DNA of 64,000 nucleotides from assembly GCF_004027225.2 (NCBI RefSeq), contig NC_044282.2, positions 47,026,576-47,090,575 of the forward strand, written 5' to 3'. The stretch's first letter is position 1. Every line of letters begins with the position of its first letter. Under the pieces are notes generated by a model. It was not told where the DNA came from, did no database searches, and saw only the letters and a program-made list of their open reading frames with translations. Positions 24,043-38,100 of this stretch are shown here, piece by piece. This DNA is from Strigops habroptila. Taxonomy: Eukaryota; Chordata; Aves; Psittaciformes; Psittacidae. Position numbers and translations under genes: made by a program.

Positions 24043-26497
24043 ATTTGTCGGCAAGTGCTGCAATCATGACAAAACCAGCCTTTTTGTTGTTTGAACATTT
24101 ATGCATATAATTGCATGTTTAAAAATATTTTTATCTTTGTGTGGCAATTGCTGAGATATGTTTTATTACATAATAAAAAAACAAAAACAAAAACAAAACA
24201 AAACCAAAAACAAAACCAAACCACTCTGGCAATTCAAAGTGATACAATTGCTCAGTTTATGTATATAAAACCCACCTCCTGTTGGCAGTCATCCATGCAA
24301 GTATCAGGGATAAACTCATTACGTAGTTTCTTCCATTGTTCAAACCCAGTCAATCTGTGAGGAGGACAGAATCCTTTCTAACAGCAAGGCTCTCTGTAGC
24401 CCTCTATCCAGAAATCTCCTCCCCATTGTACAGAAGTTTTCCTCAAACAGTAACAAAATCAGTGTCTGCTGTTCTGGAGGTCTCATTCAGAGCACAGAAG
24501 GGTTTCTCCCAGTGCACTGGGTCCCCTGATAATTCTCTAGCATCAGGGGTAACCGTTTGAGGAGGTTGCTCCACATCTGTTGGGACAACTGGCCACATTT
24601 GTGCTGTGGTAACCTCATGGCATGCCCTTCTACTCTCCTCCCTTTTTACTCCTCTGAAAGGAGGAAAAAAAGATAAAAAAGATAGATCTTTTTTCTCTGT
24701 GAAAAAAGATAGGATTGCAGAAAGTTCTGTGCTGAAGGCAATATAAGCACTTTACTGGGCTCTATATAGCAAAGACTTGAAGCCAGGGCATGCCCAGGCA
24801 TGGTTCAGACCTGTTGCCTTTCAGGAAGTTAGCATCATATGTCTGATGCTCTCCTCAGATTGCTATGTGCCACCTCCCTCAAGACAGCATTGCTGCAACA
24901 TGCTTAATTTATCAGCTGAGCTCATGAGGCTTTTTGTGTCCCTGCTGGGATCTGACTGGGATTTGACTGCACTCTTCCTATCCATCAGCTGTTGTCAGGA
25001 ACATATGACTTGGGCTGGCAGCCTGGGGCAGCCCACAATAATGAGAGGCTGAAAGCCAAACACCAAATTCTACAGTACTGCCTCAGTAAAGCAGTGGAAT
25101 GGGAAAGTTTCTCAAAAGGCAGAAGAGCAGGAGATTTGGGGGATGCCGAGTGGAGGATGGACTAGCTTAAATCCCAGCAGCTTGTGGTTCCACTGCAGCC
25201 ATGGTGCAAAAGAGCAGGATAAAGTGGGGACAGCAGCTGAAGCAGGTGTAGGAGTGAAATGTGAGTCCCTGAGTCAGGCTGCCTTTACGCCACAGAGCAA
25301 ATATAGGAGCCTGGAGGGCAGCTGCTTCTTGGGTGTTCTGGACAAAAGCAGGAGCAGGAACTCACACCCAAGCAGACATTGGTAAGCAGTTACCAGTGTG
25401 TTCTAGAGGAGGCCCTGCCACGGCAGTGCCTGCAGAGCTGCTGGAGCACCGTCAGGCACATCTGTGACTGTGCAGCTCTGCAACACAGCTTCACCATGGC
25501 CAGCAAGAGGCCATCGGCTTTGTCCTGAGTCTGCAAGGCCTCAGGCTCTGCCTGTACTGTTCTTCACCTGCCTGCAGCTTTGTTTTACTTGGATTAGCCA
25601 TGACAGCAATTTCTGTCACTGATCAGGTGTCTGTACCTAAGGTGTTTTACTGTAGTTTATCTTTGTGTGGTAGAACAATAATTTTATATAGACAACAGTA
25701 ACAAGCAGTTGCTCTGGGTAGAAAGTAACATTTACAGCTCTGACGCCACGATGTTCTGTAGAGCAATGCAAGGCTGGTACAGTGGCAGAGGTGTTGAGAA
25801 GTGGAGACACGGGATGTGGGATAGAGACGTGCTAGGTGGGGTGGGTGGTAAGGAATGGGGCACAGGCTGGCACTGGAGACCCAACAGCCGTAAACAGCTC
25901 TGTAACAGTCAGCTAAAAGAACCTGCAGACCTGGAGCTGGATAAAGCTGGATTTAGGAGTAACGAAGAAAACAAAGAAATAGAAATACACATGTAGATGG
26001 GACCATATACAGTAAATCTGGATGTTACCTGCACCTATAGACCAATTAAGAAAGACAAAGGTGTAAATGTGTGTTAGCAAACATACATATATGACCCTAA
26101 GTAGAAGGAAGAAAGGAAGACTACTATTACTGTAATTTTCATATATAAATATCCTACCTGCATTATTATTTTTTGGTTTTCTGTAATAATCAGATCTAGA
26201 CTGATGGCGGTTCCTGAATTAAACTGCATTATAGTAACAATAAATTCTTGCCTTTCCTTATACATATAAGGAATGCTTCTTTTTTGCCCATAAGCAAGAT
26301 TTTAAACATAACAAAACTGAACACACGTTTTCTTTATTTGTGTAGCTCTTGCAGTGTCCCAGGCAGAGAAGTACTAATCTGAGTGGACTGTTGGCGGAGC
26401 AGCCCAGGTCCTCTCCCAAGGTGTGGCTGAGAGGGCAACTAGCAAATGCATGGCCGAAGGGAACCAAGTACTTACCTCATCTTGATTCATCCAGCAC
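24043..26497. other. Intergenic with A-rich repeat
   Basis: No gene was recognised. An A-rich (AAAAC)n-like simple repeat lies at about 24174-24220. A small A/T hairpin occurs near 24678-24697. A slightly GC-richer patch at about 24780-25560 gives several short ORFs without recognisable domains. Confidence 0.55.
24174..24220 (+). repeat. A-rich (AAAAC)n simple repeat
   Basis: This is a run of A interrupted by single C at four- to five-base intervals, directly after an AATAAA motif. It could be a decayed retrotransposed poly(A) tail, but no parent transcript was recognised upstream. Confidence 0.9.
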
Positions 26498-26722
26498 ATA
26501 GAATCATAGATTCATAGAATAGTTAGGGTTGGAAAGGACCTTAAGATCATCTACTTCCAACCCCCCTGCCATGGGCACGGATGCCTCACCCTAGACCATG
26601 TCTTCCAAGGCTCTGTCCAACCTGGCCTTGAACACTGCCAGGGATGGAGCATTTATCTCTTCTCTGGGCAGCCTGTGCCAGTGCCTCACCACCCTCACAG
26701 TAAAGAACTTCTTCCTCGTGTT
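26498..26722 (-). mobile_element. CR1 LINE 3' fragment
   Basis: This is a reverse-oriented CR1 3' end, starting ATAGAATCATAGATTCATAG and followed by GGTTGGAAAGGACCTTAAGA, CCATGGGCACGGATGCC, GGCCTTGAACACTGCCAGGG, GGGCAGCCTGTGCCAGTG and AAAGAACTTCTTCCT. It extends further into the element than the two shorter reverse copies. It is non-coding apart from the decayed extreme C-terminus of ORF2. Confidence 0.95.
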
Positions 26723-29700
26723 TTCGCTATGTGAGTACACCCTTGTTTCCCATGGATTTTAATCTTGAGATTTCTTAATTCATGATCTAATTATGTACTT
26801 TTGACACTACCATACAACCATTGTCCTTGGTATGATTTTTTCTCTTCTTTTCAGTGTTCTGAAGTAAACCTCTAGATTGAACACAAGATTACTCAGGAGT
26901 TCAGATTTTAATGCTAATTTTTGTTTAAAGATAAACAATAGTAATTACTACTAATTGCATGTGTACAGTTGTTCTTACCCAGGAAGCGCACAGTGCTTTA
27001 CAAATGTTGATGGACTCAGCCTTGTAGTGCCAAGAAAACGTAAGTAAGCATAAATTCAGGCACTCAGCACGAACCAAATCTGGTAATACTGGTGTGTAAT
27101 AAAAGTGTGTAATGGTTTATGATGATTTACTAAGCCCATTGACTCACTATGTAACCAAAACCTGGCTAAAGGAACTAGGGAGTGGCTGTGTAGGACAAGT
27201 GGCAAGGATTGTACAGCCGAGAAGGGTTTGCTAGGGCGGGACACTGTAGACACAAGCCAGAAAGCTTGAATTGGTATTTATTTCCCCACTTTATTTCTTT
27301 TTTATGGTTGTCAAATTCCAGAAAGGGACAAGTTACATTGAATGTGTCATTGAGCAGGTTGGGCTCAACATCATGTTAGAACTGCATTTGTTTTGAGATA
27401 GGAAACTTGAAGAAGAAAGCATATGAAGAATATTGGAGCAGCAAGTATTGCCTCAGCAAAACCAGCTTCTGGCTTTATTTGACAACCATCTTGAGTATTT
27501 CCTTCTATAAATTAATCAAATCAATGTATAAGCACTGTTACATTGTTTGCCCTTACAACTCACATTGGAGAGTTTTTTTTCAGAAACTCACTAGTTTGGT
27601 GTTCTAATGTCAGGAAAAATCAACTTGGGTACCTTGATACCCACTGTGTGCTTTAATTTGAACAGCACACTTCCTTTTATGTGCTTCTTTAAATCAAAAT
27701 TTACTTTAAAGTCCCATTCCCAGTGATGGTCCTGCACTGGGACCTGCCCTTATGAAGTACCTAGCATTTTTTGCTGGTTCTGATGTTTTAAATCATCTGT
27801 GTGTTATTTTCTTCACTCGTTGCCAGTGCCCTAAAGTAATCAGTGTAAGTAATTTCGCCTAAGTGCAATCATTTTACTACAGTGAATTGCATTTGCTATC
27901 ACTTTGCTATGTGTGTTGAAGAGGTTTTCCTTGATTCTCCCATTCATACATTTCTGCATTGTTTTGAATTAGCCACTCAGCCTGCTGGATTGGATTGACA
28001 GCTCAGAATTCAGCACTCACTTGTCCTGCCCTGCATTACGGGATTTTTTCCTTTTCCGTTGGCAAAGTTCATGCATCGTTAACAGAAGGAATGGAGATCA
28101 AATTAACAAAGCTGTACACTTCCTCTGCCGGCATTAAATAAATGCTGTACATTTCAAGTCATTTTAGCCATTCAATCCATGTTAAGCTATTTTCAAAGAC
28201 TGTTGGCCAGCCAGGGGAACCTCCTGCTAAGCTCTGCTATTCTTACAGAAAAAATGTTGCACCTGCATTTGGAATCGTTTATTGATTTTGCTTTCTAAGT
28301 ACAGCTAAAAATCAAATACAAAATGTGACTGAAAAACAAGCTAAGGGTTTCCAGTGCTATCTAACATGAATCACAACTTGTCTCCAGCCAGTGACTGACT
28401 CCACCCCACAAGGCAGGTAAGTCTGAAGTTTAACAGACTCCAATGCACGCCTCATGCAATTCACATGTTTTAATATCTTCCACTATTAACATCTTCCAAT
28501 ATAACTCTAATACTAGAATTACTTTATTCTAATATTTATTAAGCAAGAGTACATATTGTGTGGTAGACAGTTTTTGCCACACAGCTAGGTGGCCCCTGCT
28601 TAGGCTGTTATGACAAATTGTTCTGAATAGAATGCACTGCAAATCAGTAATTAATCTAGTAACAAATTGGTTTTAGCTGCAGTCACTCAGCTTTGTTGTG
28701 GAAAAATAAGAAAAGCTTATTAGAAAACAAGGTTATGTTTGTGGAATAGGTCTAATGTAATAGCATTAATGAGCATATGAAGTTGGCAGCTTGTAGAACT
28801 CGTGTTGAGTCAAAAGTCATTCTGTAGATAGATAAATTTGTTTTAAACTTATATACTGCTGGGATATCAGCATCGTTGTTTGTGATCAAATGTCTGCTGA
28901 GAAGCTCTATTGAGATAGACATTGAATGACATCGCTGCAGCTTCAGTTGACTAATACCGACTGATAGCTTGGACCAGTTTTAGCACAGACAGCAGGCTTT
29001 CCAGAAGCTGCCAGTGTGTTCCTTTCATGTCTGGTTTGGGGCCTTCTGCATTTCCAGTGACATTTGCATTGTGCAGAATAAGTACTGTGAGCCATCCCAC
29101 TTCCAGTGTCCCTTTTTCTTGATCAGCATAGTAAGTTCCCCTTCACCACAGGTAAAAAGGACAAGCCACGGACTGAACAAGGAAGCCTCCAGCTGTGAGT
29201 TAAGACTGTGGCTACTGAGTGACCCTGTGTTTGAATGTTACTTCTTTGTACCGCTCGTGAGCGTGGTTGTCATGAAAATCAGATTCTTCAGCAGAACTGG
29301 TGAGAAGCCCTGTTACAATTTCAAAGCGTATTACTGTTTTCTAAATTCAGAAAATAATAAATTTTGGTGAAAAATAACAGGTGTATAATTTTATGTCCTA
29401 GCATGGGATATACAGGTGCCAGGAAATGACTACTAGTTTTTTGTACAAAGAAAAGTACATATTCTTTATAAAACTTGTTTGACTTAGCAGCTTTTAAAGT
29501 CATTAACCTTTGTTAACGTGATCAGTTATGGATTAAGAGCCCTCATTTTGTCCCCCAGACACAAAGATATTTGTCCCTGCAGCTTCTACAAGGAACAGAG
29601 GAAGGTTATGAAGGAGTCACTGCCGGAAAGAGTATACCTAGAGCATCTTCATCTTGTTGATTATCAGTCCTTAATGCTAACCAGCCTGCAGTGGTCAGTG

Positions 29701-32700
29701 GGAGAAGGCAATGAATAAGGCAGGAAAGAGACAAGCAGGAAGTTCGGATGCTACAAGCCATTTTCGCAGAAATAAGTTGAGAAATGCAGTGACAGACCAA
29801 TGCTGTGGAAAGGCACACTGACAGCATGACCCATGCGCTCACTCCCATCGCTGTTGACTGCTCCTGTTAGCACTTAAGTTCAGTCAGGATACATGGATGG
29901 ACTGCCAGGGCTGTACGGTAGAGTTTTGCAGCACCATTTGCCTGTCACTGAACTGGGAAATCCAGGGCAGGGAACTCATGATGGGCTCTGTTGGAAGTCA
30001 GACCCAGTACTCCAGTGGGAATGCTATATAAAGATCCCCGGTAACAAGTTGTGTGAAAACATGGGCCTATTTGCTCAAATGAGCAAGGAAGGAAATATCT
30101 TCTCCTTAGGCAATTGGGAATGCTAGGGGAATATTCTCTTATTTTGGGAGATTTTGCTTCCATAGTTCATGAGAATTGTTAGCCCACGAGAAAAAGAGTT
30201 TAACCATAACCTAAGGGACTGTTGAATGTCTGTGGGATGTTCTTTTGAAATGCTGAAAGAGAAATCATGTCTTTTACAGCAAGGCTAGAGATTAGCCTTT
30301 GCCTTTGCATCACTAAGTGTTCCAGGGAGAAACGCCTGCTATTGTACAACACTGGGGGAGAGCAAAGAATTATTTCTGGGGAGGGAATAAAAGAACAGCT
30401 CAAAAGGATGCAGGTGAAGGTATGAAGCAGCCAAGGAAACAAATCCTCCCATTTGTGGCCAGAAGAAAACAATATTTAAGGACTATGCTGTAAGCAAGGA
30501 AACATGTTTGTACCTGACTTTATTAGGGATAATTGTATGGACTCCAGATTCTGATATGTATAGGTCAAACTGTATTTGAGTAACATTTTCCAGAAAAACA
30601 GTAGCAACAAACTTACATAAGACAATGAAACTTTCACAGAAATAAAGTGATGGAAGATTGCGATGAAAGACCAATAAGCATGAGGAATGATCAAAAGAAA
30701 GTTCTTCTGACCCACCAATCTGTAATTAGGCAGAGGGAAATTGTAGTTCCATTAATGATGAGGGGTTTATGCTTTGTGAGGGTAGAAGATGGAAGGACAC
30801 CACTTCCATCATCTGGACCACCAGTTCCATTTGTTGCTTTGGCAGTCTGCATCCTCACCAGTTCAGGCTGCACAGAGCAGAGTTCAGAGACCCGAGCACC
30901 ACCTCTTTGCTTCAGGTATTGCTGGTGAAATGAATTCTGCCTTCACAAACCTCTATAGCTTTTAGAAATCTGTCAGGTTCTCTGAGAGAAGTAAAGTTCT
31001 TTCCCTCATGATTGTAAGTGCTATGGAAAATCAGAAACTGAGGTTTCCAAAGATAAATAGCCAGGAATATACGAATTCTTCAAGATCTCTGTGGTCCAAT
31101 TAAACCATTTTCTTTATGAAGACTCAGCTCATGAAAAACTGAGTATACTAATAAAACTGTGAGTCATCGTGCCTTTCTTATTGATTCTTGTTATCTTTCT
31201 GTATCTGAGGCAATAATAAACATGATTTATGTGCACTGTGTTTAATTTCCTGTGGTGTTTTAATCTTACGCTGGTGTGGGGGAAAAGCCAATGAAGATGG
31301 ATGGTGAGCAGAATGCAAACTGTGAGGCAGGCAGCAAATGTGGACAGAAATTTCCACATATCTCATATTGCAGAGATAAGTAACACTTTTACATCTCTAA
31401 AGCTGATGCAATTTAGACTATATTAAAAGAGAAAGAATTATGTGACTGGTAAGGCAAAAAGATGGTCCCATCTGTACCCACAAAAAATGCCCATTTAAAT
31501 CCCATTGTGCAGATGAATCATCATATGGTGCTTTATACAGAGGAGCATTGCTTCCCTCCACAGCACTGCTGACCAGGAACAAGTTTCTGTGCGGATGTCT
31601 TCTGTAAAGTCCAGATAATCTAATCTGTACTGCTACAGCAGTTCTCCTCACTGAACCACACGGACAATGTGACACACACGGCACCACAGGGACTGCCAGT
31701 GCCCTCAGCGCATTTCCTATGTCCCATGGGTGTTTGATGGATAGCTGCCTAGAAACAGGCTGTGGGCTCCCTGGTGGCGTCGTTCACAAGAAATTACTTC
31801 AATCTTCTGAAGTATAGGCACACTAGAGGAAAATTATTGCAGGCTATTTTCTGGTTCCTTCTTTTTGGATACACTGTTGGCGCTTTTTTATTTTGAAACA
31901 ACATTGAAATAGGCCATGGTAGCCACCCCTTTCATTTACTGGCTCTGATAATACCCTCTGTATGGCTGTGTTCCAGTTACTTTAACTATTTAACTAAATG
32001 CTATGTATCTTTGCACAGGGGACAGTTAAGCCTACAGCTTCTGACAGAGCTGTGACCCTTGTGCCCCCGTGCGGACCTCTGCATGGAGGTACATGATACA
32101 AAAGAGGCCCGTGAGAATTTGAATGAAGAAGTGATGCCAGAGCATTTGACTGAAATGGGTATCAGTGCTGAGGATGGCTACCAGGAAAGTGCTTTAGAGT
32201 GAAAGTGCAAATACATATTGACTTCTGTTCCTCATAAGATTACTTACCATGGCTCAAGAAGCCAAGAGCATTGATTTGAAAACACGTCGGTCATGGATAC
32301 AGAAAACTTAGAGGCAAAGAAATTAGACTTCTAGAAATGTCACATACCTTTGCAGAGAAAGCCTCAGAGAGAAAGAAAAATGCCTTTCTAACGAGCAGCT
32401 ATTTGTAGGGCAGTTGCACCCACTAGAGAGGAACATCCTGGGAAGCCCAGCTTTGTCTCTAGTTGTTGTTTTTGGAATAAGAAAAAGGTCACATTCTAAG
32501 GCAACAATAGCTTAAGCCTTTGTGAGCAGCTCCTTCTTTATGGTTCATTTTGTGGTCTCACCAGTAAATTATATTACTTTTTCTTCCAGGGAAAGGCAGC
32601 CCTACAGTTACAGAAAAGCCTTTTGGGTTCTATTCCTCAGCTCTGTTATCCCTCCCTTTTCCAGTGAACACAGAGATCCTTAACCTACTTTTACGTTATT

Positions 32701-32791
32701 TAGAAGCTCAGAGCCTGTGCCTGCTCTCTTTGAGAACAACTGGAATGCTGCCATTGACTTCAAAAAGAACATGGGCAGGCTTCTCGTTAGT

Positions 32792-32845
32792 TAACATTCG
32801 TAAAGTGCTTGGAGGTACTTAGGCAACAGATGTTACATAAATGCG
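32792..32845. repeat. Possible ancient SINE/LINE tail trace
   Basis: The stretch GTAAAGTGCTTGGAGGTACT, followed by TGTTACATAAATGC, resembles the GTAAAGCGCTTTGAGATCC...CTATATAAATGC tail shared by ancient amniote L2/L3-like LINEs and their SINEs. The match is short and divergent, so this is a suggestion only. Confidence 0.3.
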
Positions 32846-35047
32846 ATTAATATTGTAACTTTGCTATCAATACTGCTATGCCAAACTGCAGCTTGGGCAG
32901 CGGACATTTAATTCACACTGCAGTGCCGGCTGTTTGCAGGATTAGGGTTTAGGTAAATGCAAGATAAAGAGTCTTTCCAAATTCAATGCAACTATTCATC
33001 TGCATAAATAAAGCTTTTACCTTAGTCTCCTAAATAAGGAAAACTCTTGTTTGTGTGTTTCTGTTTGTGTGAAAACTCTTCTAGAAGTATATATTAACCA
33101 AGCTCTTTATTTCTGGTACAGTTATAAAACATAGGTGTTCAGATGTTGTAGACAAATTTAGTTTAACATATAATTGCTTAAATAATTTCAATTCTGTAGT
33201 GGAGTTCAGTCATCAAACTGAGTAATAAGGATGGGTATTTTCTCTACCCCACCTCTATTCAAATTCAGCCAAGTCAGTATTTTATGCCTGTAAAAGCTTT
33301 ACACTGAAGTTTGGAGAGAAATGTTGTATACAGGTTCTTCCTTGTTAATTTTTTTTTTTTATTAAGTGATAAGGTCAGTGATAGGCAGTGCCTGATACAT
33401 AATGCATTGAACCTGAAGATCCTTCAGACTGGGCTTCCATTTTGCAGGGAGAAGACAGGGAAAGCAGTTCTGTCAGTTTCGGATGTCTAGGGAGTGCTGG
33501 CTCCATTCTTTCTATGCACCTCTACATCTGTCATTTACATTTGTTCACAATGCTGGAGAGAACCTTCTTGTCACTGCAGTACAACTTCCTGCATAAATTG
33601 CCACAGGGCTGCCCAGCATTAGCTGTTGTCTAAACCAGAGCACAAATAACCTGTCTTGATGTCAAAATTGATGCAAACAAGCAAGGAACTGCAACCTTTA
33701 AATGCTCTCAGTGTTAAAAAATTGTTCCTTATTTATAGTCAGACAGTATCTAGCACCAGTGCCATTTGCATGTAACACAGAGGGGTGTTTCTCCCCTGTG
33801 TTGAGCACAGCCATTTATAAAGGCAGATCCAGTCCTGCCTAGAAGGTACCCATCAGTCATCCCTTGTGCAGCTCCACTGAAACAAATAAGAGTTTGCCTG
33901 AGAGACCCTGCTAAATGTAATCTACCCTTTAAAATACATTTGGATCATTCACCTAATGCATTTTGTCTTTAGGTTTTGAAATAAGACTTGTTCCCAATTA
34001 TGTAACTTCTTTTTCTCTACAGCACTTCACAGGAGTGGACAATTGTTGACTAGGAGGTGGTGTGCATCAGAGAACCAGGGCACTGATTGAAGAACACGCT
34101 TGAAGGACTACATGGACTTGTCATTTACAACAACTTGATTTTTTTTAGTTCAAATGATTATACTCATGAACTGAGGCAAGAGAAGTAGAATATAGAACAG
34201 CACAGAGACAAAACCAGCAGCACATTGCACTACATGGAAAGCTGTAGATTTGTTTTATGCTTTCTCAGAACATTCAGGAAATATTTTGTTACACTTGGGA
34301 CTCGCACCCTCTTAATTCAAACAGACTCTAACCTAATCAAATAAATATTGTAGCAGTGAAAATCCTTATGTTAAGCACAAGAAGTTTTGTGGTAAAACAA
34401 GAAACACAAAAAGCTGTCCAGACATTATATGTCATCTAACTAACTTGTTAGAGCTGATTTATTAATGGGAATGTCTACCTATATGAACTGTTATTTGTCT
34501 CAATTTTAAGAAGGATCTTAAATATATATAAAGTCCACCCAAATGCTGAGTATTCTTTTTGTGATCACAAAGCCTCTCTCACTACTAAACAGCTCCAGCT
34601 TGTTGAGACAATCACCTGTGCTACCACCGCAGTGGGCAGAGAGTCTGACGTGATGACCACGGAAGATAGCAAATCTTGGCGTCTTTATGGGTTTGGACAC
34701 CGCTCTCACAGGTGAACTGGATTATTAGTTTCAATGCTCTGCTCAGGTTTTGTTTCCTTTTGAGCTCATAAAACACTTGACCTGCATCATTCTGGTTCTA
34801 GGATTGACGATCTGGTTAATAATGCGCACATGAAGATTTTTTATGTGAACCTTTTTTTTCTTTCTTTGCTCATTTCAATCCCAAATAAAGCCATACAGCC
34901 ATAAGCAAGCTTGGAACAATATTTAGCAAATGTTCTGATTTGAGTGGTATCTATATTAATTTCAAATCATGCCTTGTTTTGCAATTATATGGCCACACTA
35001 TTTGTAATTCACCAATGTTCTGTTATTCACCACATTATGCAGTTTAT

Positions 35048-35101
35048 TGCTGAACAGTTTACTATTTCTGAGTTTATTTTTAATCAGTTTACTGTTCAGC
35101 A
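35048..35101. repeat. 11-bp inverted repeat, 32-nt spacer
   Basis: TGCTGAACAGT (35048-35058) is repeated as its reverse complement ACTGTTCAGCA (35091-35101). The spacer is T-rich and repeats AGTTTA. No element family was recognised. Confidence 0.8.
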
Positions 35102-38100
35102 GTTAAGCGACAACATATGTACGTGGGCACTGAGAGGAGACTGACTCTGGGCTGTAGAAAGGAGCCAACATTTTCAATTACATGGTCACCGTACTATTTC
35201 TGCCCTTTAGCAGAAAGGTAACATCCAGACTCCAAAATAAGATACTAACATTTTATTGCTAATGTTGGCCTGGCTACGGAAAATAGATTTAAACTGTTAC
35301 AGTCCTAATGAGTTCACCGCAGTAACTTAATTAAGTGATTGAACATGACAGGCAGTGCATTGTAGAGGGATTATTGCATGCCTTTAATAAAACATAAAAT
35401 AAAAAGGCAGGTATTTCAGCTAGCAAGAAACCTCTGAAAACAAACCTCCTGTTCACCTAGTTGAAACAAAAGAAACTAACAGAATTTTAAAAAAGCAGGA
35501 AAGAAAATAGGTCAGTCTTGCATTTAGTAGTCTGAGGACATTTATCACCACTTGGAAAAATCTGCCCAGATACTGTATTTATTTCTCATAACATATTGCA
35601 TGGTGATTTTTATACTGGAACAAAAAAATTGTTCAAGCAATGGTTCTGAGTATTCTGACAAAGAGCATGAATCATTAGGGAACCGACCTCAAGGTGTTGA
35701 GATGGAGACAACTTCTTTCATGGAGGCTTGGCTGCAGAGGCAGTGCAAAGAAATAGTATTAACAGCTAGGAGCTGGTGGAATGGAGCCCAGTTTACTTGA
35801 GCCAAGCCCTATATCATTGTCAGAAGTTTGCTAGACCGAAGTGATGATATGAATAGCAGCAGATAAATTTCTATTGACTAAGGACTTGGGTCTAGATGCA
35901 GTTATAAAATACAGAAATGCCCAAATCACTTATTTCACTAAAATTATGAGAAGAGCTGAAATTCTGCCATGTTAATAAGAAGAATTTTATTTGCATAAGC
36001 CTGGTACTTACCACTCTACTGATAGGGACTACTAGCATTTTTGTATTGTAATGCCTTCAAGACCTTAACTTCAGTCTTTCTCACCTAAATGTAATATGTT
36101 AGAAAAGGAATTTAATGATTAGGTCAGTTAGAGCCAAAACAGGAGGATATGAAGCTACTCTACTTTTTAAAGTTTTTGAGATTAGTATGCTGCAGACTGC
36201 ATGGAGAAGTAATAAAACTCTGATTAACACAGTTTCAATGTAGAGCAATTAAACAAAAAGTAACATGGAGGGTACTGTGCTTGCGTTTGCAAAAGGGTTT
36301 GGTTTTCTTTTGATGCCTGCTTTTCTGTTTGAGCTCTACTATGAGGTCTCACTGGACTGTATTCAGTCTTCAGTATCTGAAGGGCACTGATCGTCCCTGT
36401 AGAAAACCTGATCAGTGTCAGGTGTAGGCAGTAGTTAGGTACCAACATACTCATTTGACACAGACTCTTTACTCTATTGATACTGTATTGTATTTTGAAG
36501 GCTATTCAAAAATGAAACCATGAACCTCAGCTTTCTCCCCATAGAGTCCTTGGACTTACCACTGGCATCAAATATATCAAATATTCCCCTCCCATCTTAT
36601 ATCTAATGTCAGTGATAAACTGTCTTCACAGCAGCATGTGCTGTCCATTAAAGAACAGAAAATTAAAACATGAATTGCTCGACCTATCCTGGAGTTAGCA
36701 AGTGGTCAAAATGAAGAAGACACCATTCCTATTGAGTTGACTGACACCTGAACAACCATGGACATACAAGTCCATGCTGATGAAGGAGAAGAAGAGCTGT
36801 GAAGGTGCCTGATGCACTCCTCATCTAAATGCCATGAGGGCATTTTTGCCACTCTGGCACCAGAGCAAGAGCTGACATTCCCTTTGCTTCCCTTTCCTGT
36901 TATCTTTCTGCTATGCTCCCTTCCTCGAGCTGAGGAAAATCACATTAGGAACATACTGTGCTTTCTATGTTTAGATTTCTAATTAGTTTACTCAATAGAG
37001 TAAGTATAATTATCCTCATTTTGAACCATCATAAGACAATGAAAAAATTTGCTCAACATCTCACCCTAAATTATTTATATATATGCTTTTATATCTATGA
37101 AAATCCTACTGATGTATTCCTTTTATTAATATCTTCTTGCAGTTAGTTCCACATGCTAACTGTGCCCCACATCTCACTTTCAAGCATTTATTCCCAAGTA
37201 AACTCCATACTAGAGTTCTGCCCACATCGCACCAGACAACTCACTGCAGAGGGGGAGAGGCACAGCCACCCAGCCACGGCAGTGAGGCAATGTGCCCCCC
37301 AGGGCACCACATCCTCTGCAAAGTAATGAACACTTTGAATTTGTCCCTGTTTACTCTGATAAACCAGGGAAAAAACCCCAAAACAACAGATGTATGTTGA
37401 CATGGAATTTCTCTCAGTCAGTTATTTGTAAGCACACCACTTCTCACAGCAAATATAAAGTGATGCACTTAGAGGTTAAATAATTTTAAAAAGACAGTCT
37501 GTGGCTGATGAATCCAACCCAGTTTTCTGGGTTACCACTCTTTGTCGTAATGAAGGACTGAAAAGTTGCACTCATAAGCCACAGTCATTCAGAAAGTTCA
37601 GTTTTCCCTTTTTAATTTTTTTTTTCCCCAGCTCTATTTTATGTGACTTTTTTAAAGAGAATGTTTAAAGGAACCTTGAAAAAGGTTTTTGGCAATTTCC
37701 TCCACAGTGGCACATGTATTCTGTTCAGCAGAGTCATTGCGCTGGAGCATACAAAACCCCAGCTTTCATTTGTCGGGACTGACTTTTAAGAAGCTTTTTC
37801 ACCAGTGCATACAATTTGGTCTGTGTGTCCTCTTTTGTAGCCATTATTAACTCACAGTGTGGGTTATAAACCCAAGCTTCCTCATCTGGTGCCAACTGGC
37901 ATCTGTCACCACTCTCTCCTTATCTGCTACCTCTGCCAGTTCCCAGTTTTAAATGAGGCCACGCCACGCTATCGTCAGGATTAGACCTAATGCACTGAGT
38001 TCTGTCTGCCCTGTTTATTTTTACCAACTTATTTAGATTTCCAGTCCGGGCATCTGAGCTCCAGAAATGTTGGTATTTAATGAGCAGTAAATCCACACAA

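Noticed and set aside
24120..24220. AATAAA plus A-rich tract as a retrogene end
   Set aside because: No parent gene was recognisable upstream, and the tract is a regular AAAAC-type simple repeat.
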